Assembly: GCA_963402885.1 (NCBI GenBank)
Contig: OY727102.1
Location: forward strand, 6,572,001-6,636,000
Reading direction: 5' to 3'
DNA from: Antedon bifida
Lineage: Eukaryota; Echinodermata; Crinoidea; Comatulida; Antedonidae
DNA length: 64,000 bases
Positions 44,301 through 53,179 of the stretch are shown piece by piece (positions within the stretch are counted from its first letter, which is position 1; each line of letters starts with the position of its first letter). Position numbers and translations under genes: made by a program. The notes below the pieces were generated by a model. The model made no database searches, was not told the origin of the DNA, and saw nothing but the letters and a program-made list of their open reading frames with translations.

Positions 44301-45331
44301 TCCGGTTAGCCCTATTGATGCATGATCCGATATCTACAACTCATCATCTTCCAGAATATGTAATTAAAATGTTTTCATCAAAAACGCGCACCAACTGTCC
44401 AATTCGACGTGCTCGTAATTTTAAGCCGAAATTGCTTAAAAGTTACTAGAAAAGGCTGGAAAAACATAATTCACGCGAAAAAATATGTTTTTAACACTAC
44501 GTGCGCACCGCACGTGTAATTCTTAAAATACATGAAACGCGTAGAAAGTTGATTAGAAATTATTTTCTCATTTTCAATTTTTAAACGCGCGTGCGCGCGT
44601 AACTTTCTGTGAAACTTGCCTTTTTTATTCAACAGAAAGTTAGCGCATGATATAAATTACACCTTTGCTAAGTTTCAATTTAAAATGTTATTTCATTTTC
44701 GATCTATCATGTTAAAATCGCGAAATTCATACAATGCTCGTAAGTCACGTTGAGAGATACGCGAGACACACAAATTACAGAAAAATATGTTGATCTTTGA
44801 CAATAATGTAACAAATGAGCGGGGTCTTTCATAATATTTTCAAGATACACTTCTCGTAAATTAGTGAACATGACGCTAGATCTACTTTAATGATACTCTA
44901 TGCAATGTTACGTGGTCTCTCTATATTTTACTTACCATTTTTCAGTATAATTACCATAAAACATCTAATGCTAAAAGATATTAATATTTAAAATTAATAA
45001 TACTAATAGGATTAACATAGTTCTAATTTGCTTGAGCTTTCTGAGGAAGTAGAAACTTTGAGACTAATCAATGCGCAATACGTTTGCTATTTTTTGCTGC
45101 ATTTTATATATATTTTTTATATTTATATATAAAATTAATTTTATTGACTAAAATGACTGGAAAAACTATTAAAGAAATGTTGGAATCTATAGGATGAAAG
45201 CACGTGCGGTGTAGTAGTAGACAGCGTGAGTTGCTGTAGTATAAAGTTTGTATAGCCTTAGTTTTACAGACGTCTAATAAACGTCACGTGATATTCGATT
45301 TTTTCGATAGGTAGCTGTATAAATTACGCAA

Positions 45332-45535
45332 TATTTTACTGCATGACGATTGGTGTGTACTGCATGGCCATTGGTGTGTACTGCATGACCATTGGTGTGT
45401 ACTGCATGACCATTGGTGTGTACTGCATGACGATTGGTGTGTACTGCATGACGATTGGTGTGTACTGCATGATGTTTGGTGTGTACTGCATGACGATTGG
45501 TGTGTACTGCATGACGATTGGTGTGTACTGCATGA
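45332..45535. repeat. 21-bp minisatellite, about nine copies
   Basis: Units of TGTACTGCATGACGATTGGTG with C/G and other single-base variants. Because the period is 21, three frames stay open and yield spurious Cys- or Met-rich repeat proteins; none has other coding support. Confidence 0.9.
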
Positions 45536-45952
45536 TAAATGTGAACTGAAGGCAGAGGAGGCGTTCCATACTTCTGTACCAGTGTTCAAATAGCGTCTGA
45601 TCTTGGCGATGTTACGAAGATTTCAATCTTATTTATATGTAATGTCATGGTCATTTGACAATAAGTTGCACTCCACGATTACGAACTTCAGTTGAGTGAG
45701 TGCGAGCAGCTGCAGCACGTCACCAGTGTGTATGCTATGAAACTGAACCTTTTTCCTCTGCCAAGAAGAACCAAACATGGTGATATCTGAAAATATCATC
45801 GTTTAGCTCGAGGAAATTGGAACTCATCCATTTTCTAATATATGTGAAGCAGGCCTATATACGGTTTATGCTGGATAGTATCTCGAATTGTTGAGGCTTG
45901 ATCGAAAGTAAACTTGTACGTCGTTTGCATATATTGATAACAATGGTGCGTA

Positions 45953-46138
45953 TTATTTCAACAACTGGTGAAACATAGACAGCTGAGTTCTGAGCACGGA
46001 ACCCTGTGGGACGCCACATAATAATTGAAAAGCATTAGATGAAATAACAGCATGGAATCTGTCTTTTAAGTAAGATGTCAAACAGGACAATGCTTGATCT
46101 TTACCACCAAAATCTTGTGACAGTCTATGTAGAAGCAA
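45953..46138 (-). pseudogene. LINE reverse-transcriptase fragment
   Basis: The translated fragment contains SYLKDRFHAVISSNAF and GVPQGSVL, the conserved fingers/palm segment just before the catalytic block of non-LTR reverse transcriptases (CR1/Jockey-type spacing). The expected LGP after GVPQGSVL is lost, and the frame ends soon after. No endonuclease or 3' end was seen nearby, so this is an isolated relic. Confidence 0.8.
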
Positions 46139-46456
46139 TATTCATCAACTATTAGGACATCGAGAGTGAGATTTCAATATAATGTGGTTCAAAGTGAATA
46201 ACCGAAGCGCACGAGCCTCTCTCGTTAATAGTAGGTGTGTTATAAGACAAAATAATACTGAATGTTTATGAGTGCAATGGTACAAATAATGTCATGAGGT
46301 GAGAGATGAAAGGTTCTTTTTTTATATATCAACATACTATTCTTGAGTATTCATTATAATAAAATATAATGCTGAATCATTAATCGGGTTGACTGTATAT
46401 ATAATAGTCAGCTACTCTGTTATCATTAACAGTTGTGTATTTTACCACGTGTGTCT

Positions 46457-47990
46457 TTACATTATTGAAGTTAGGTAAATGTTCAGTGCGAGAATATTTC
46501 CTTCACCATCCTTAGTAGAGAAACTATTCCTACACTCTGGACATTTGGCATGCGACAATGTTCCTTTGAAGGCTGTGACTTGCGATGTCTCTTGGCACAA
46601 GGGGCATCTGTATTCGGCCACTTGTAGGCCTTTCAGTTTATCCATAAGCTTCTCCGCAACTATCGATGCATGTGTATGGTAGTATTTTTTCTCTTGTTTG
46701 CTCAGGTCATTTAATGTCCAATATACATCATAGAATATTAAATCTAACACATCAGCGTTTTCAATTTTAAAAAATCCAATATCTGCCCAGTTATCGCCCC
46801 AAGAATTCATAAGACGGAGACATTCACTATTGAAACTTGTCAAAACAACTGCATGCCCTCCGGGCGTAGACATTTGTAAATGTCCACTCTCACTTGTTTT
46901 GCTGAGATGGGATTTTTTCAATACTCCTGATGGATTATCATCAAAGAATCTGCTGAATTTGTCCCATTCTCTGCCACTTAAGTAGAATGTTGCGACAACT
47001 GGTCGCTTTGCCGCGACAGCTTTTAACGCTCCATTCACATCAACTTTTTTACAGTGTAATCTGTACTGTGGACATATTTCCTGCAAAACTTTCAAGGTTG
47101 AAGCTCCTTCAATGCCATGTCTGTGTATCATAATGTCACGAAGCTTTTCAAAATCAGGATATCCACCGTCACGGCCAAGAATCCTAAGCAAAGAAAGGTG
47201 AATAACTGCTGCGCAAGCATTTGCATAGCATGTCCCACCCTTCTGTTCATGTGCCTTAAAACTAGATCTGGTCCGATTGATGTAGATATCAAGGTCTACG
47301 GAAACTAATAAATCAGACAATGTATCTTGGCAACAGAGTGTATTCCGTGCTAACTTGCATGCGTCTTTTAGGTGGTCGGGGTGATTTACGTGTAAAAACA
47401 ATTTTGTTTCATTGTTAGTTATGTCAATCTGCCAACCTTGCTTAATTAAGATCGCCCTGGTGACTAACTCTGTTGGAATTGTAGAGCTCAAATTAAAAAG
47501 AAATGTAGCCCCCTTTTCCCAATTCAATCCTTGTTTACTGAACAGACGCTTTGGTTCAACATTTGATGATTTGCAAATGTAGCAACCGACAACCTTCACA
47601 TCTGCATCGTTAAGCTGTGATTTAATCAACTCTAAATTGCCTCGATAAACAGTAATCTGGAAAAGTTTGGGAATGTGATCATTGAAGTATTGAAGAATTC
47701 CTTTGCCTTTCCTAAGGCTGAAAACAATGGCGTTGACCCATAAATAAATGGTTCAACAATCTTCAGTATTTCTCGTGATCTTTCCTTCGTAAGCTCATCT
47801 TCATTAACACAGCCATGCATAATACCTGAAGCTTCTTTCACTTTAAAAACAGACATCTTACTGGGGCTTTTGATAAAAATTGAAAACATTGCTTTTTTCA
47901 TAATCTCTTTAATGTCATCAGTTGTTGCCTCTTTATCGGCAATTTGTTTTGTTGATGTAGCAACGTAACCAGCCAACAAAAAACTTGGAT
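46457..47990 (-). pseudogene. Papain-like cysteine protease with C-terminal zinc ribbon, frameshifted and 5'-truncated
   Basis: The main frame (46457-47629, continuing open upstream) has the peptidase C1 signature. EQKGGTCYANACAA carries the catalytic cysteine (residue 134 counted from 47629) with a glutamine five residues before it. GGHAVVLTSF gives the histidine (259) and LMNSWGDNWADIGFF the asparagine (275). A CPLC and CPEC pair at 342-366 forms a zinc ribbon near the C terminus. Further upstream the coding frame shifts: from about 47750 to 47990 a different frame carries sensible protein (TKQIADKEAT, EILKIVEPF), and the two join at about 47738-47755 if one base was lost. Beyond 47990 the gene runs into (TA)n and the 17-bp motif of the tRNA-like repeat, so the 5' end is missing. 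No ATG starts the main frame. The catalytic residues look intact, so the break could be recent or an assembly error. Confidence 0.75.
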
Positions 47991-48029
47991 TTTCACCCAC
48001 CAGATACATATATATATATATATATATAA
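47987..48029. repeat. (TA)n tract with TCTGGTGGGTGAAAATC motif (inverted)
   Basis: On the minus strand a (TA)n run is followed by TCTGGTGGGTGAAAATC. The same 17 bases follow a (TA)n run at 50582 and recur at 50949. Here they sit at the broken 5' end of the protease gene. Confidence 0.75.
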
Positions 48030-48213
48030 ACAAATCAAGCAATGAACATTAATTCAAAACCGCCCGGTGATATACTGAAATTTAATTAATTAATTTGAAA
48101 CGATAAAGATGAGGAAATCTGTGAGAATGAGAAAAAGTCGCCCCAACCGAGACTCGAACTCGAAACGCCTGCTTGATATGCAGATGTCCTAACCATTAGA
48201 CCACTGGGGCTTT
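48030..48213 (-). repeat. tRNA-like repeat A, inverted copy
   Basis: This is the inverted counterpart of 48655-48835, sharing the tRNA-like sequence and the 3' flank (TTTTTCTCATTCTCACAG, TTTATCGTTTCAAATTAA, ATATCACCGGGCGGTTT) up to the (TA)n tract. It is head-to-head with the next copy. Confidence 0.8.
48140..48210 (-). tRNA. tRNA-like sequence, anticodon AUC (repeat A)
   Basis: The cloverleaf can be drawn by eye: acceptor GCCCCAG with TTGGGGC, D arm GTCTAATGGTTAGGAC, anticodon stem TCTGC/GCAGG around the loop ATATCAA, and T arm TCGAG TTCGAGT CTCGG. The anticodon would be AUC (Asp GAU codon), where a normal tRNA-Asp has GUC. Because it is copied with its flanks three times here, and in decayed form near 54.2 and 63.1 kb, it is more likely a tRNA-derived repeat than a working gene. 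Confidence 0.5.
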
Positions 48214-48219
48214 CATGTT

Positions 48220-48405
48220 AAAGAGTCGCTATCCAATTGAGTTTGAACAATACCATGAAAGCCCCAGTGGTCTAATGGTTAGGACATCTGCATATCAAGC
48301 AGGCGTTTCGAGTTCGAGTCTCGGTTGGGGCAACTTTTTCTCATTCTCACAGATTTCCTCATCTTTATCGTTTCAAATTATATATATATATATATATATA
48401 TATAA
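48220..48405 (+). repeat. tRNA-like repeat A, direct copy 1
   Basis: The same 5' flank (GAGTCGCTATCCAATTGAG, GAACAATACCATGAAA) and 3' flank (CTCATTCTCACAGATTTCC, TTTATCGTTTCAAATT) as copy 2, ending in a (TA)n tract at 48379-48405. Confidence 0.8.
48261..48331 (+). tRNA. tRNA-like sequence, anticodon AUC (repeat A copy 1)
   Basis: Same cloverleaf as the minus-strand copy, with one wobble pair at the base of the T stem. It contains intact A-box and B-box (GAGTTCGAGTCTC) promoter elements for RNA polymerase III, as expected of a SINE head. Confidence 0.5.
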
Positions 48406-48520
48406 ATCCAAAGGCAAATTACTGAAAAAAATGACAATGCTGTGGGTATCAGTGGCTGGATCTGAAAAAAAGCGAAAAGCTAAATCAAAACGATAAAGTA
48501 AACAGCCAGAAAAGTTAGCA

Positions 48521-48551
48521 GAGCTTTCGGGCAACACTAGCCCTTCATCAG
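48521..48551 (-). ncRNA. Hammerhead ribozyme-like core (second type)
   Basis: On the minus strand the order CTGATGA, then GGGC with loop TAGTGTT and GCCC (helix II), then GAAAGCTC gives the conserved hammerhead nucleotides. AGCT between GAA and the cleavage-site C is self-complementary, so helix III would form only in a dimer. Flanks GTTTATA (5') and TGCTAAC (3') can pair partly as helix I. Penelope-like retroelements are known to carry hammerheads with very short helix III. No activity can be shown from sequence. Confidence 0.6.
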
Positions 48552-48609
48552 TATAAACTCATCAGGCAACAACTGAGGACTAGTGCTGTTCTGCCGTACC
48601 ACGCCGAGA

Positions 48610-48864
48610 ATGTTAAAGAGTCGCTATCCAATCGAGTTTGAACAATACTATGAAAGCCCCAGTGGTCTAATGGTTAGGACATCTGCATATCAAGCAGGCG
48701 GTCCGAGTTCGAGTCTCGGTTGGGGCGACTTTTTCTCATTCTCACAGATTTCCTCATCTTTATCGTTTCAAATTAATTAATTAAATTTCAGTATATCACC
48801 GGGCGGTTTAGAATTAATGTTCTTTGCTTGATTTGTTTATATATATATATATATATATATATAG
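48610..48864 (+). repeat. tRNA-like repeat A, direct copy 2, with (TA)n
   Basis: A longer copy whose 3' flank continues through ATATCACCGGGCGGTTTAG to TTGCTTGATTTGTTTA and a (TA)n tract at 48838-48862. It mirrors the inverted copy at 48030-48213. Confidence 0.8.
48656..48726 (+). tRNA. tRNA-like sequence, anticodon AUC (repeat A copy 2)
   Basis: The best-formed copy: the T stem CCGAG/CTCGG is perfect and the acceptor has only one G-U pair. Anticodon loop ATATCAA as in the other copies. Confidence 0.5.
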
Positions 48865-48897
48865 GTTAAAACTGCCTCAATATAGATTTATTTTTAC

Positions 48898-48926
48898 GAC
48901 ATGTTTCGGGCATAGCCCATCATCAG
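48898..48926 (-). ncRNA. Hammerhead ribozyme-like core, left arm
   Basis: Inverted copy of the core at 50447-50475, with the same conserved CTGATGA, GGGC/GCCC helix and GAAACATGTC. Confidence 0.7.
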
Positions 48927-49154
48927 GTGAAGAGAATTGTAACAAAGGATAACATATATAAGTCACAAAATTACATAATAAAACAAATCAGCCAATCAAA
49001 GATGTTAACAAACAAAAGGCATAGTTATAAAGGCACACCTCCAAAAGCTATGGGGTACAAAGCAGAAATGGTTGCTTATAAAGCAGGAAATTTAAAACAA
49101 AGAAAAAAGCTTCAAGTGTAAATAATTGTTAATATGTGAATGTCTCTGGCAAAA

Positions 49155-49436
49155 TTAATGTTTAAAAGATCTAAATTGTACATTTATGCCGGTAGGGGCA
49201 AGAGTGCCAAGCTTTACAATTATTCTTTCTTCTATAATTCTACGAGATGTCTCAGAACCATTACATACCTTAACACCAGAAATTGTAATATCCGAAAGGG
49301 AATGCTCATTATTACAAAAATGGGTGGCTACAGGTAATCCGGGAGTCTTAAGTTTAATAGACCTTAAATGTTCTACAAACCTATCACCTAACCTGCGTTT
49401 AGTTTCACCAATATAAAGCATATTACATTTAGTACA
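49155..49436 (-). pseudogene. Penelope-like GIY-YIG endonuclease, inverted truncated copy
   Basis: Contains MLYIGETKRRLGDRFVEHL and the rest of the endonuclease domain, identical in translation to the right-arm copy. The upstream coding part is missing because the arm ends at 49505. Confidence 0.8.
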
Positions 49437-49507
49437 CGAAATACAATAAACTAGATTTCTAGTGGTGCACGTAATATGATCTGTGATAACATAATTACCA
49501 GAAGGAA

Positions 49508-50218
49508 AGACAAATCAAATCTCTAAGAAAAGTTTGCCAGTTAACGCACGAGGACACACTGCAACCTACACATAATACAAATGCTTGTGACCGCATACCT
49601 CTAGTCCTCACGTATCATCCTATGAATAAGAAGGTTATTAACATTGTCCGCGATAACTTTTCAATTTTGACAGAAGATAAATCCGCTACAAAAGATATTT
49701 TTCAAGAACCACCCATGATAGCTTACAGACGTGATCAAAGCATTAAAGACACTTTAGTTAAATCTAAATTACAAAACAAAGGTAATGAATTAACTGGAAC
49801 ATTCAAATGTAATAGAAATAGATGTTCGACATGTAATTACGTTTCATGTTCAAACCAAATAGTAGGACCTTCTGGTAATTATGTTATCACAGATCATATT
49901 ACGTGCACCACTAGAAATCTAGTTTATTGTATTTCGTGTACTAAATGTAATATGCTTTATATTGGTGAAACTAAACGCAGGTTAGGTGATAGGTTTGTAG
50001 AACATTTAAGGTCTATTAAACTTAAGACTCCCGGATTACCTGTAGCCACCCATTTTTGTAATAATGAGCATTCCCTTTCGGATATTACAATTTCTGGTGT
50101 TAAGGTATGTAATGGTTCTGAGACATCTCGTAGAATTATAGAAGAAAGAATAATTGTAAAGCTTGGCACTCTTGCCCCTACCGGCATAAATGTACAATTT
50201 AGATCTTTTAAACATTAA
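49508..50218 (+). pseudogene. Penelope-like element C-terminal part: RT tail and GIY-YIG endonuclease
   Basis: The frame is open from the palindrome junction at 49508 (VCQLTHEDTLQPTHN, IPLVLTYHPMNKK) to a stop at 50216. It covers the linker downstream of the reverse-transcriptase core, a cysteine-rich segment (CNRNRCSTCNYVSC and CISCTKC), then the GIY-YIG endonuclease motif (LYIGETKRRLGDRF, VEHL, with a downstream EERI). This order, reverse transcriptase then GIY-YIG, defines Penelope-like elements. The reverse-transcriptase catalytic core itself is absent, so the copy cannot move by itself. It begins exactly where the inverted arm begins, as expected for a 5'-truncated insertion. Confidence 0.85.
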
Positions 50219-50446
50219 TTTTGCCAGAGACATTCACATATTAACAATTATTTACACTTGAAGCTTTTTTCTTTGTTTTAAATTTCCTGCTTTATAAGCA
50301 ACCATTTCTGCTTTGTACCCCATAGCTTTTGGAGGTGTGCCTTTATAACTATGCCTTTTGTTTGTTAACATCTTTGATTGGCTGATTTGTTTTATTATGT
50401 AATTTTGTGACTTATATATGTTATCCTTTGTTACAATTCTCTTCAC

Positions 50447-50475
50447 CTGATGATGGGCTATGCCCGAAACATGTC
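50447..50475 (+). ncRNA. Hammerhead ribozyme-like core, right arm
   Basis: CTGATGA is followed by GGGC-TAT-GCCC (helix II), GAA, then ACATGT and the cleavage-site C. A monomer could form only a two-base-pair helix III, but ACATGT is fully self-complementary, so two RNAs could form a six-pair helix III. Helix I can form between TTCAC (5') and GTAAA (3') with one mismatch. The fit to the conserved core is complete by eye. Confidence 0.7.
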
Positions 50476-50556
50476 GTAAAAATAAATCTATATTGAGGCA
50501 GTTTTAACCTATTTGATCTTGATTTTTTTCTATATCCTGCCTATGCAGCTCTTTGA

Positions 50557-50810
50557 TTTATATATATATATATATATATGTATCTGGTGGGTGAAAATCT
50601 GTGATAATACCATACATGGCTCTGTGGTCTAGTGGTATGATACTCGCCATGTAAGCGATAGGTTGCAGGTTCGAATCCCGCCAGAGACATTTTTTCATAC
50701 AACTAAAAATACGGAACTTTCGCCAATGAGCTATGCTCGACGCGATTATGAGATCATGTTCCGAATATGAGCACTGTTTCTATAATTTACAGTATGATTT
50801 ATATATAATT
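50557..50810 (+). repeat. tRNA-like repeat B, copy 1, with (TA)n
   Basis: A (TA)n tract, then TCTGGTGGGTGAAAATC, TGTGATAATACCATACA, a tRNA-like core, then TTTTTTCATACAACTAAAAA and about 110 bp of shared tail ending near AATTTACAGTATGATTTATA. It is repeated almost exactly at 50947-51190. Confidence 0.85.
50618..50688 (+). tRNA. tRNA-like sequence, anticodon UGU (repeat B copy 1)
   Basis: Overall closest to a tRNA-Pro backbone (GGCTCTG, GGTCTAGTGGTATGAT, CTCGC stem, GGTTCGAATCC B box), but the loop reads CATGTAA, giving anticodon UGU (Thr) with A at position 33 where tRNAs have U. The acceptor has one mismatch and the anticodon stem ends in GCGAT. Most likely a tRNA-derived repeat. Confidence 0.45.
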
Positions 50811-50946
50811 TACACAGTGCTACGCAACATCATTGATTTACATATACACAATATTATTTTAAAAACCGTTGCGAATTAAAGTTGGAATTTATTCTGACTT
50901 ATTAAGCCTCCACTGATTGTGAGGGCGTTTGTTGTATGAGAGAATG

Positions 50947-51190
50947 TATCTGGTGGGTGAAAATCTGTGATAATACCATACATGGCTCTGTGGTCTAGTG
51001 GTATGATACTCGCCCTGTAAGCGAGAGGTTGCAGGTTCGAATCCCGCCAGAGACATTTTTTCATACAACTAAAAATACAGAACTTTCGCCAATGAGCTAT
51101 GCTCGACGCGATTATGAGATCATGTTCCGAATATGAGCACTGTTTCTATAATTTACAGTATGATTTATATATATATATATATATATATAT
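50947..51190 (+). repeat. tRNA-like repeat B, copy 2, with (TA)n
   Basis: Second direct copy, differing by a few bases. Its tail ends in a long (TA)n tract at 51165-51190. Confidence 0.85.
50984..51054 (+). tRNA. tRNA-like sequence, anticodon UGU (repeat B copy 2)
   Basis: The anticodon stem CTCGC/GCGAG is perfect. The loop CCTGTAA has C at position 33. The acceptor mismatch is shared with copy 1, so the departures from a normal tRNA are features of the repeat, not random decay. Confidence 0.45.
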
Positions 51191-52158
51191 TGCCAACATA
51201 AAGAAGCAGATCAGATCTATTGCAGGCCTGCAACCATGTTCTGACCAATCTTTGCAAAATGAGTTTTTAAAAGTTTTATAAGTTTGCTTTAACCATTATT
51301 TTATTTAAGGTCAGTGTAATAAAAATATTATTAAAAATTATATGAAATAACATAACTTTACTGATCAAATAGTTTGATTATTTGTAAAACCGTCGATCTT
51401 AGAGTTTGGACAAATTTGCATTTATTTGGTAATTACCTAATGCGCATATTAAAATATTGACCTTTGACCTTATGTCAACTGATGAAAAGATGAATGTGCT
51501 CTTTTACATTGCCTATGTTAGTTTTTATTTTGTTAGTTCTATGATATTAGTTCTATATTGACATTTGACCCTTAATCGCGAAAGATTTTTTTTCATAAGG
51601 TGATTAATAGATAACTATAATCATAAAAAGTGTAATAAAAGACCAAATTGTGCTTTAATAAATTGGTTATAATACAAATATTTAATACACTGTTGTATTT
51701 GGTCAATTTTGAATTTTGACCCCTTATATCTTGAAAACGCTCCTTATCCTGATCGATTACCAGATACGGACAATTCTGGTCTATAAAATTTGGATAGCAC
51801 CGGACTAAATTGTTATTTTCTGTTATTCCGGCTGTAGCTATGGCTACTAAGTTGTATTATTCTTAATGATGCTATTTTGTTTTGTTACGATATTGATTGT
51901 CATCGGTAATGCTCTAACTGGTAATATAAGGGGAATTCCATTATAGTGATATGATATGAAAGTTGGAAACGCATTTAGAGATGTTATTAATAGAGGAAAT
52001 ACAGCAGCTGCAGATAAAACATATATAAAGCATTTGACTTCCTGTCAGTGTTTCCCACTTATTGCCTATTACACATTTCTTTAAAAACGTACACTGTGAT
52101 TGTTTCTTTAAGGCTGCCTCTACCCATATAAATAAATGTATAAAATTATATTTTGGCA
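51191..52158. other. AT-rich spacer
   Basis: No gene or clear repeat. Short ORFs only. Confidence 0.4.
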
Positions 52159-52360
52159 TCTATATATAAATTTACGTAAGGGCAAAATTCGGTAAATCGC
52201 GCGTTACTTCGAAAATTTTTACTCGATATATAAAGTTGGTTCGCACTTTCGGTACTGGTACTGACAGTTGCTTCTCAACGTTTGCATTAATTACTAATTA
52301 CAGAAAATATAACGTCGTAGTGGTGGTGTATCGTTACTTTACTATTTCAATCGACTATGA
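52159..52360 (+). mobile_element. Helitron-like 5' fragment
   Basis: It begins A|TCTATATATAAATTTACG and continues GGGCAAAATTCGGTAAATC, TATATAAAGTTGGTTCG, CTTCTCAACGTTTG and AACGTCGTAGTGG. The same order occurs at 57568-58410, there split by about 600 bp of extra sequence. The TC start after an A fits Helitron 5' ends. No 3' hairpin follows here, so it is truncated. Confidence 0.5.
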
Positions 52361-52474
52361 CACCTTTTAAACATGACAGGACAACAGTATTGACCAGTTT
52401 GTTACTACTCTGTTCCATTCTACACATGAAATCATAGCATGCTTTCCTGTAGTATTCATAAAAAGAAGGCATGT

Positions 52475-52843
52475 TCCTTGTGACAAGCGAGTCAAATGGC
52501 CGAGCGGTTAAGGCAGGGGCGCCGTTTACCGTACCTAAAGAGCCAACAACATCGGCAAGGGTTCGAGGCCGACTCGCTCCTAGTTCTGGTGGTGGAACAA
52601 GTCTTCTCGGATAAGGACTATAAACCGTAGGTCCAGTGTACACAGTTATAACCTGTGTGCACTTTAAAGAACCCAGTTCATTATTCGAAAAGAGTAGGGT
52701 GTTACCCCGGTGAACTGGTTCACAAAATAGCCCCTGTATCAGGGGGATTACCACCTATCTGATAGGACAGTGATTAATTCACTATTGGTAATCCTTGGCC
52801 ACATTGCCTAAAGACATAAAATAAAAAACAAAAAACAAACACC
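52475..52843 (+). repeat. tRNA-derived SINE, full-length copy
   Basis: A tRNA-Leu/Ser-like head (52487-52577: GCGAGTC acceptor pairing with GACTCGC, TGGCCGAGCGGTTAAGGC A-box arm, GGTTCGAGGCC B box) is fused to a body found again, inverted, at 17393-17628, and ends GCCTAAAGACATAAAATA plus an A-rich tail. Head, body and A-rich tail define a tRNA-derived SINE. The 135-codon open frame across it on the minus strand is incidental. Confidence 0.8.
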
Positions 52844-52887
52844 TGACTGGCACTACAGTGATTTACGGTAATTTTCTTAATGCATTA

Positions 52888-53175
52888 TTAACATACTTGA
52901 AGCACTCTGATATTGGCCTGTGTATCCTTGGCCAAAAGATTACTGCAATACATGGTGGAGCAATATGAACGAAATAGACTGCTTTTTACCTCGTCAGAAC
53001 ATGTATTAAATTTACGACATAGCATATTCGCCCGAATACAAGTGGACCTACACTGCCTCTTAATATCATGAGCATCTTTCAAATCATGGTTCAAAATGTG
53101 CCCAAGATACTTAACTTCATGAACAAAGGCTAGTTCATTACCACATAGTAATTTTATGTATATGACATAAAGCAT
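52888..53175 (-). pseudogene. LINE reverse-transcriptase C-terminal fragment
   Basis: VKYLGHILNHDLKDAHDIKRQ, then CIRANMLCRKFNTCS, VKSSLFRSYCSTMYCSNL matches the segment after the catalytic YxDD of non-LTR reverse transcriptases (the 'KYLG' block and thumb). It is short, and the frame ends at 52888 without an RNase H or 3' tail. It lies right after the SINE but in opposite orientation. Confidence 0.75.
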
Positions 53176-53179
53176 AATA

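Larger units (their letters stand above)
41321..46456. other. Gene-free, repeat-bearing region
   Basis: There is no intact gene. The individually listed contents are two inverted-repeat elements, a repeat with TGACGTCA, a minisatellite and a LINE scrap. A segment near 46260-46315 (GAATGTTTATGAGT, GGTACAAATAATG) resembles one at 24603-24650, so another dispersed repeat is present in both places. Confidence 0.5.
48863..50512. mobile_element. Penelope-like retroelement arranged as a near-perfect palindrome
   Basis: The left arm 48863-49505 is the inverted copy of the right arm 49868-50512. The proteins read from the two arms are identical over the stretches compared, so the arms are almost without divergence. 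The 362-bp centre is single copy. The right arm plus centre carries the C-terminal coding part of a Penelope-like element; the left arm is an inverted copy truncated at its 5' end. Each outer end has a hammerhead ribozyme-like core. Inverted 5'-truncated partial copies and hammerhead-bearing terminal repeats are known features of Penelope-like elements. (TA)n tracts lie just outside both ends (48838-48862 and 50557-50579). Confidence 0.85.

Noticed and set aside
45284..45589. Cys/Ser/Thr/His-rich and Met/Tyr-rich repeat proteins
   Set aside because: All arise from the 21-bp minisatellite, which keeps several frames open; no start context, domain or other coding sign.
48215..48780. ORFs reading MLKSRYPIEFEQY... 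in two copies
   Set aside because: They are translations of tRNA-like repeat A and its flanks, duplicated because the repeat is.
52487..52577. Functional tRNA-Leu or tRNA-Ser gene
   Set aside because: The acceptor pairs well but the anticodon arm and T arm do not fold normally, and it is fused to a SINE body.
52347..52754. 135-codon minus-strand ORF
   Set aside because: It lies across the SINE body and reads through its tRNA-like head; no protein motif.
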